Assembly (NCBI GenBank): GCA_023388935.1 | Contig: JAEWFG010000262.1 | Span: 1-15,256 of the forward strand | Reading direction: 5' to 3' | DNA length: 15,256 nt | DNA from: Pseudomonadota bacterium | GTDB taxonomy: Bacteria > Pseudomonadota > Alphaproteobacteria > Rhizobiales > Xanthobacteraceae | Shown here: piece after piece, positions 14,157 through 15,256 of the stretch | Layout: the number at the start of each line of letters is the position of its first letter | Position numbering within the stretch: position 1 is the stretch's first letter | Position numbers and translations under genes: made by a program | The notes under the pieces: model-generated | Seen by the model: only the letters and a program-made list of their open reading frames with translations | Database searches by the model: none | Told to the model about the DNA's origin: nothing

Positions 14157-14265
14157 GTCATTCCGGGCGCGCGAAGCGCGAGCTATGATGCGCAATTGCG
14201 CATCTGAGAATCCATTTCGCAACAGAGCTGGCGGCACGATAGATTCCGGGCTGCCCCGGAATGGC
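14157..14265. repeat. Intergenic palindromic repeat, copy R3
   Basis: Opens GTCATTCCGGGCGC at 14157 and closes GCCCCGGAATGGC (14253-14265), with slightly degenerate ends. Contains the hairpin CGCGC-GAA-GCGCG (14170-14182 region), the 18-base palindrome GATGCGCAATTGCGCATC (14187-14204), and 40 bases identical to R1 (14179-14218 versus 2749-2788), in the same orientation. It fills the gap between the start of the epoxide hydrolase gene and the end of the GatB/YqeY gene, three bases before the latter's stop. Confidence 0.85.
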
Positions 14266-14268
14266 AGC

Positions 14269-14724
14269 TCAACTAGTCAGCGCCGCCTTCACCAGGCCGC
14301 TGGCTTTGCCGAAATCCATCTGGCCGGCGTATTTCGCCCTCAGCACCGCGATCACCTTGCCCATGTCCTTCATGCCGGCGGCGCCCGTCTCGGCGATCGC
14401 GTCCGAGATCGCCTTCTTCACCTCGTCATCCGACATCTGCTTCGGCAAATAGGCCGAGATCACCGCGATCTCTTCCCGCTCTTGCGCCGCGAGCTCGGCG
14501 CGGCCACCCTTGTCGTAGAGCTCGACCGATTCCTGGCGCTGCTTGATCATCTTCTGAAAGATGCCGAGTAGGTCGGCGTCCGACAGCGGCGGCTTGCCGC
14601 TGCCGCGCGCCTCGATGTCGGCGTTCTTGATGGTCGAGTTGACCATGCGCAGCGTGGACAGCTTGCGCTCGTCCTTGGCCTTCATGGCCTCCTTGACCGC
14701 ATTGTTGATGTCGTCGCGCAGCAT
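14269..14724 (-). CDS. GatB/YqeY domain-containing protein
   Basis: Seen: 151 aa, the family's usual length. MLRDDINNAVKEAMKAKDER (1-20) and KLSTLRMVNSTIKNADIEAR (21-40) form the N-terminal helices. KMIKQRQESVELYDKGGRAE (58-77), EEIAVISAYLPKQMSDDEV (84-102) and MKDMGKVIAVLRAKYAGQMD (117-136) match YqeY. Known: it resembles the tail domain of the amidotransferase subunit GatB, but free-standing YqeY has no settled biochemical role; tRNA binding has been proposed. Start: ATG at 14724 with AAGGGA nine bases upstream. It is divergent from carA, an arrangement common in alphaproteobacteria, where dnaG and rpoD often follow. Here the accessory block intervenes. Confidence 0.93.
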   Translation of the reverse strand: MLRDDINNAVKEAMKAKDERKLSTLRMVNSTIKNADIEARGSGKPPLSDADLLGIFQKMIKQRQESVELYDKGGRAELAAQEREEIAVISAYLPKQMSDDEVKKAISDAIAETGAAGMKDMGKVIAVLRAKYAGQMDFGKASGLVKAALTS

Positions 14725-14787
14725 GATCGTGATCCCTTCGAATATCCGATGCCTGATCTAGGCCGTTCGCCGGAAAGAGGCCATACC

Positions 14788-14807
14788 GAACCTTTTACTA
14801 AAGGTTC
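14788..14807. promoter_or_regulatory. Perfect inverted repeat in the yqeY-carA intergenic region
   Basis: Arms GAACCTTT (14788-14795) and AAAGGTTC (14800-14807) with a 4-base centre TACT. It lies between divergent genes, so it cannot terminate either. If the yqeY promoter below is right, it is in the yqeY leader. It could be a repressor site or an mRNA hairpin. The symmetry is seen; the function is inferred. Confidence 0.5.
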
Positions 14808-14853
14808 ATTGTTTCCCGGCCGGCGGCCAAAATTGCCCAAAATTTCTCAACTC

Positions 14854-14881
14854 AGCCTAAGTCCCTGAGGGGACCTGTCAA
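14854..14881 (-). promoter_or_regulatory. Candidate promoter of the GatB/YqeY gene with an internal palindrome
   Basis: Minus strand: a perfect TTGACA (14881-14876), 16 bases, then TAGGCT (14859-14854). Inside the spacer is the inverted repeat GTCCC-TGAG-GGGAC (14861-14874). The start point would be near 14847, giving a leader of about 120 bases that contains the 14788-14807 inverted repeat. Confidence 0.42.
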
Positions 14882-14942
14882 ATATGCAAAAACGCATGTG
14901 AATCGGGCCTCTCCCGCTTTGACGGGCGCGCGTGGGGAGACT

Positions 14943-14969
14943 ATGAAACGGGCTCATGACACAACATGA
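14943..14969 (+). other. Possible 8-codon upstream ORF overlapping the carA start
   Basis: ATG at 14943 opens MKRAHDTT and stops at TGA 14967-14969, overlapping the carA start (14956) in another frame. The only strong Shine-Dalgarno, GGGGAGA (14934-14940), is too close to this ATG and too far from the carA ATG, so which start it serves is unclear. It may couple or limit carA translation, or be chance. Confidence 0.25.
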
Positions 14970-15256
14970 CAACGATCCCGCTTGGCCGGACCACAAACCG
15001 ACCGCGCTCCTCGTGCTCGCCGATGGCACGGTACTCGAAGGCTTCGGTCTGGGCGCCGAAGGCCACGCCGTCGGTGAAGTCTGCTTCAACACCGCGATGA
15101 CCGGCTATGAGGAAATCCTCACCGATCCGTCCTATGCCGGCCAGCTCATCACCTTCACCTTCCCGCATATCGGCAATGTCGGTACCAACGAGGAAGACAT
15201 CGAGACGGTGAACATGGCCGCGACGCCCGGCGCGCGCGGCGTGATCCTGCGCACCG
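14956..15256 (+). CDS. carA: Carbamoyl phosphate synthase small subunit, N-terminal part
   Basis: Seen: the first 100 codons, running off the right edge. After a short tail MTQHDNDPAWPDHKPT comes ALLVLADGTVLEGFGLGAEG, then HAVGEVCFNTAMTGYEEILT and DPSYAGQLITFTFPHIGNVG, the unmistakable CarA N-terminal domain. Known: the small subunit releases ammonia from glutamine for carbamoyl phosphate synthesis, feeding arginine and pyrimidine synthesis; it partners with CarB. The glutaminase domain lies outside the window. Start: an in-frame TGA at 14944-14946 rules out anything upstream, so ATG 14956 is the only fitting start, though its Shine-Dalgarno (14934-14940) is unusually distant. The 231-base region before it carries two inverted repeats, described separately. 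Confidence 0.96.
   Translation, partial: MTQHDNDPAWPDHKPTALLVLADGTVLEGFGLGAEGHAVGEVCFNTAMTGYEEILTDPSYAGQLITFTFPHIGNVGTNEEDIETVNMAATPGARGVILRT

Noticed and set aside
12881..14265. CRISPR array
   Set aside because: The repeats are far apart, internally palindromic, not regularly spaced, and no cas genes are present.

Overview
The window is GC-rich and looks like chromosome from Bradyrhizobium or a close relative (Nitrobacteraceae, Alphaproteobacteria). The evidence is the DnaG, RpoD, CarA and GatB/YqeY sequences, the ArsR-SRPBCC operon type, and intergenic palindromic repeats of a kind I associate with Bradyrhizobium. Genus assignment is from recognition only; no database was searched.

Layout: both edges are housekeeping. 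At the left edge, on the minus strand, are the start of rpoD (1-226) and the whole of dnaG (600-2600). At the right edge are a GatB/YqeY-domain gene (14269-14724, minus) and, divergent from it, the start of carA (14956 to the end, plus). In many alphaproteobacteria carA, yqeY, dnaG and rpoD lie close together. Here an 11-kb block separates yqeY from dnaG, and two copies of one palindromic repeat in the same orientation sit at its two ends (2724-2850 and 14157-14265).

The block holds, left to right: a chlorite dismutase-family heme protein converging on a gamma-glutamylcyclotransferase-like gene; an N-formylglutamate amidohydrolase-like gene converging on a DUF3592 membrane protein; a minus-strand run of a LysE-type exporter, a small exported Cys-containing protein and a secreted LVIVD-repeat beta-propeller; and a divergent plus-strand operon of an ArsR-type repressor with two tandem SRPBCC/AHSA1 proteins. 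Then come a DUF2189 membrane protein, an AMP-forming acyl-CoA synthetase and an epoxide hydrolase broken by a one-base frameshift.

Best-supported regulation: the ArsR-SRPBCC operon has a near-consensus promoter with a perfect inverted repeat between -35 and -10, and its predicted start point falls on the ATG. This suggests an autorepressed, leaderless mRNA. The yqeY/carA intergenic region has a similar arrangement plus a second perfect inverted repeat.

Other points of interest: DnaG has lost all four canonical zinc ligands and carries an Arg/Gly-rich linker; the Cld-family protein keeps both key heme-site residues; and a GCGCAATTGCGC core recurs three times, twice as a cassette swapped into one repeat family. 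I saw no tRNA, rRNA, CRISPR array, transposase or phage gene.
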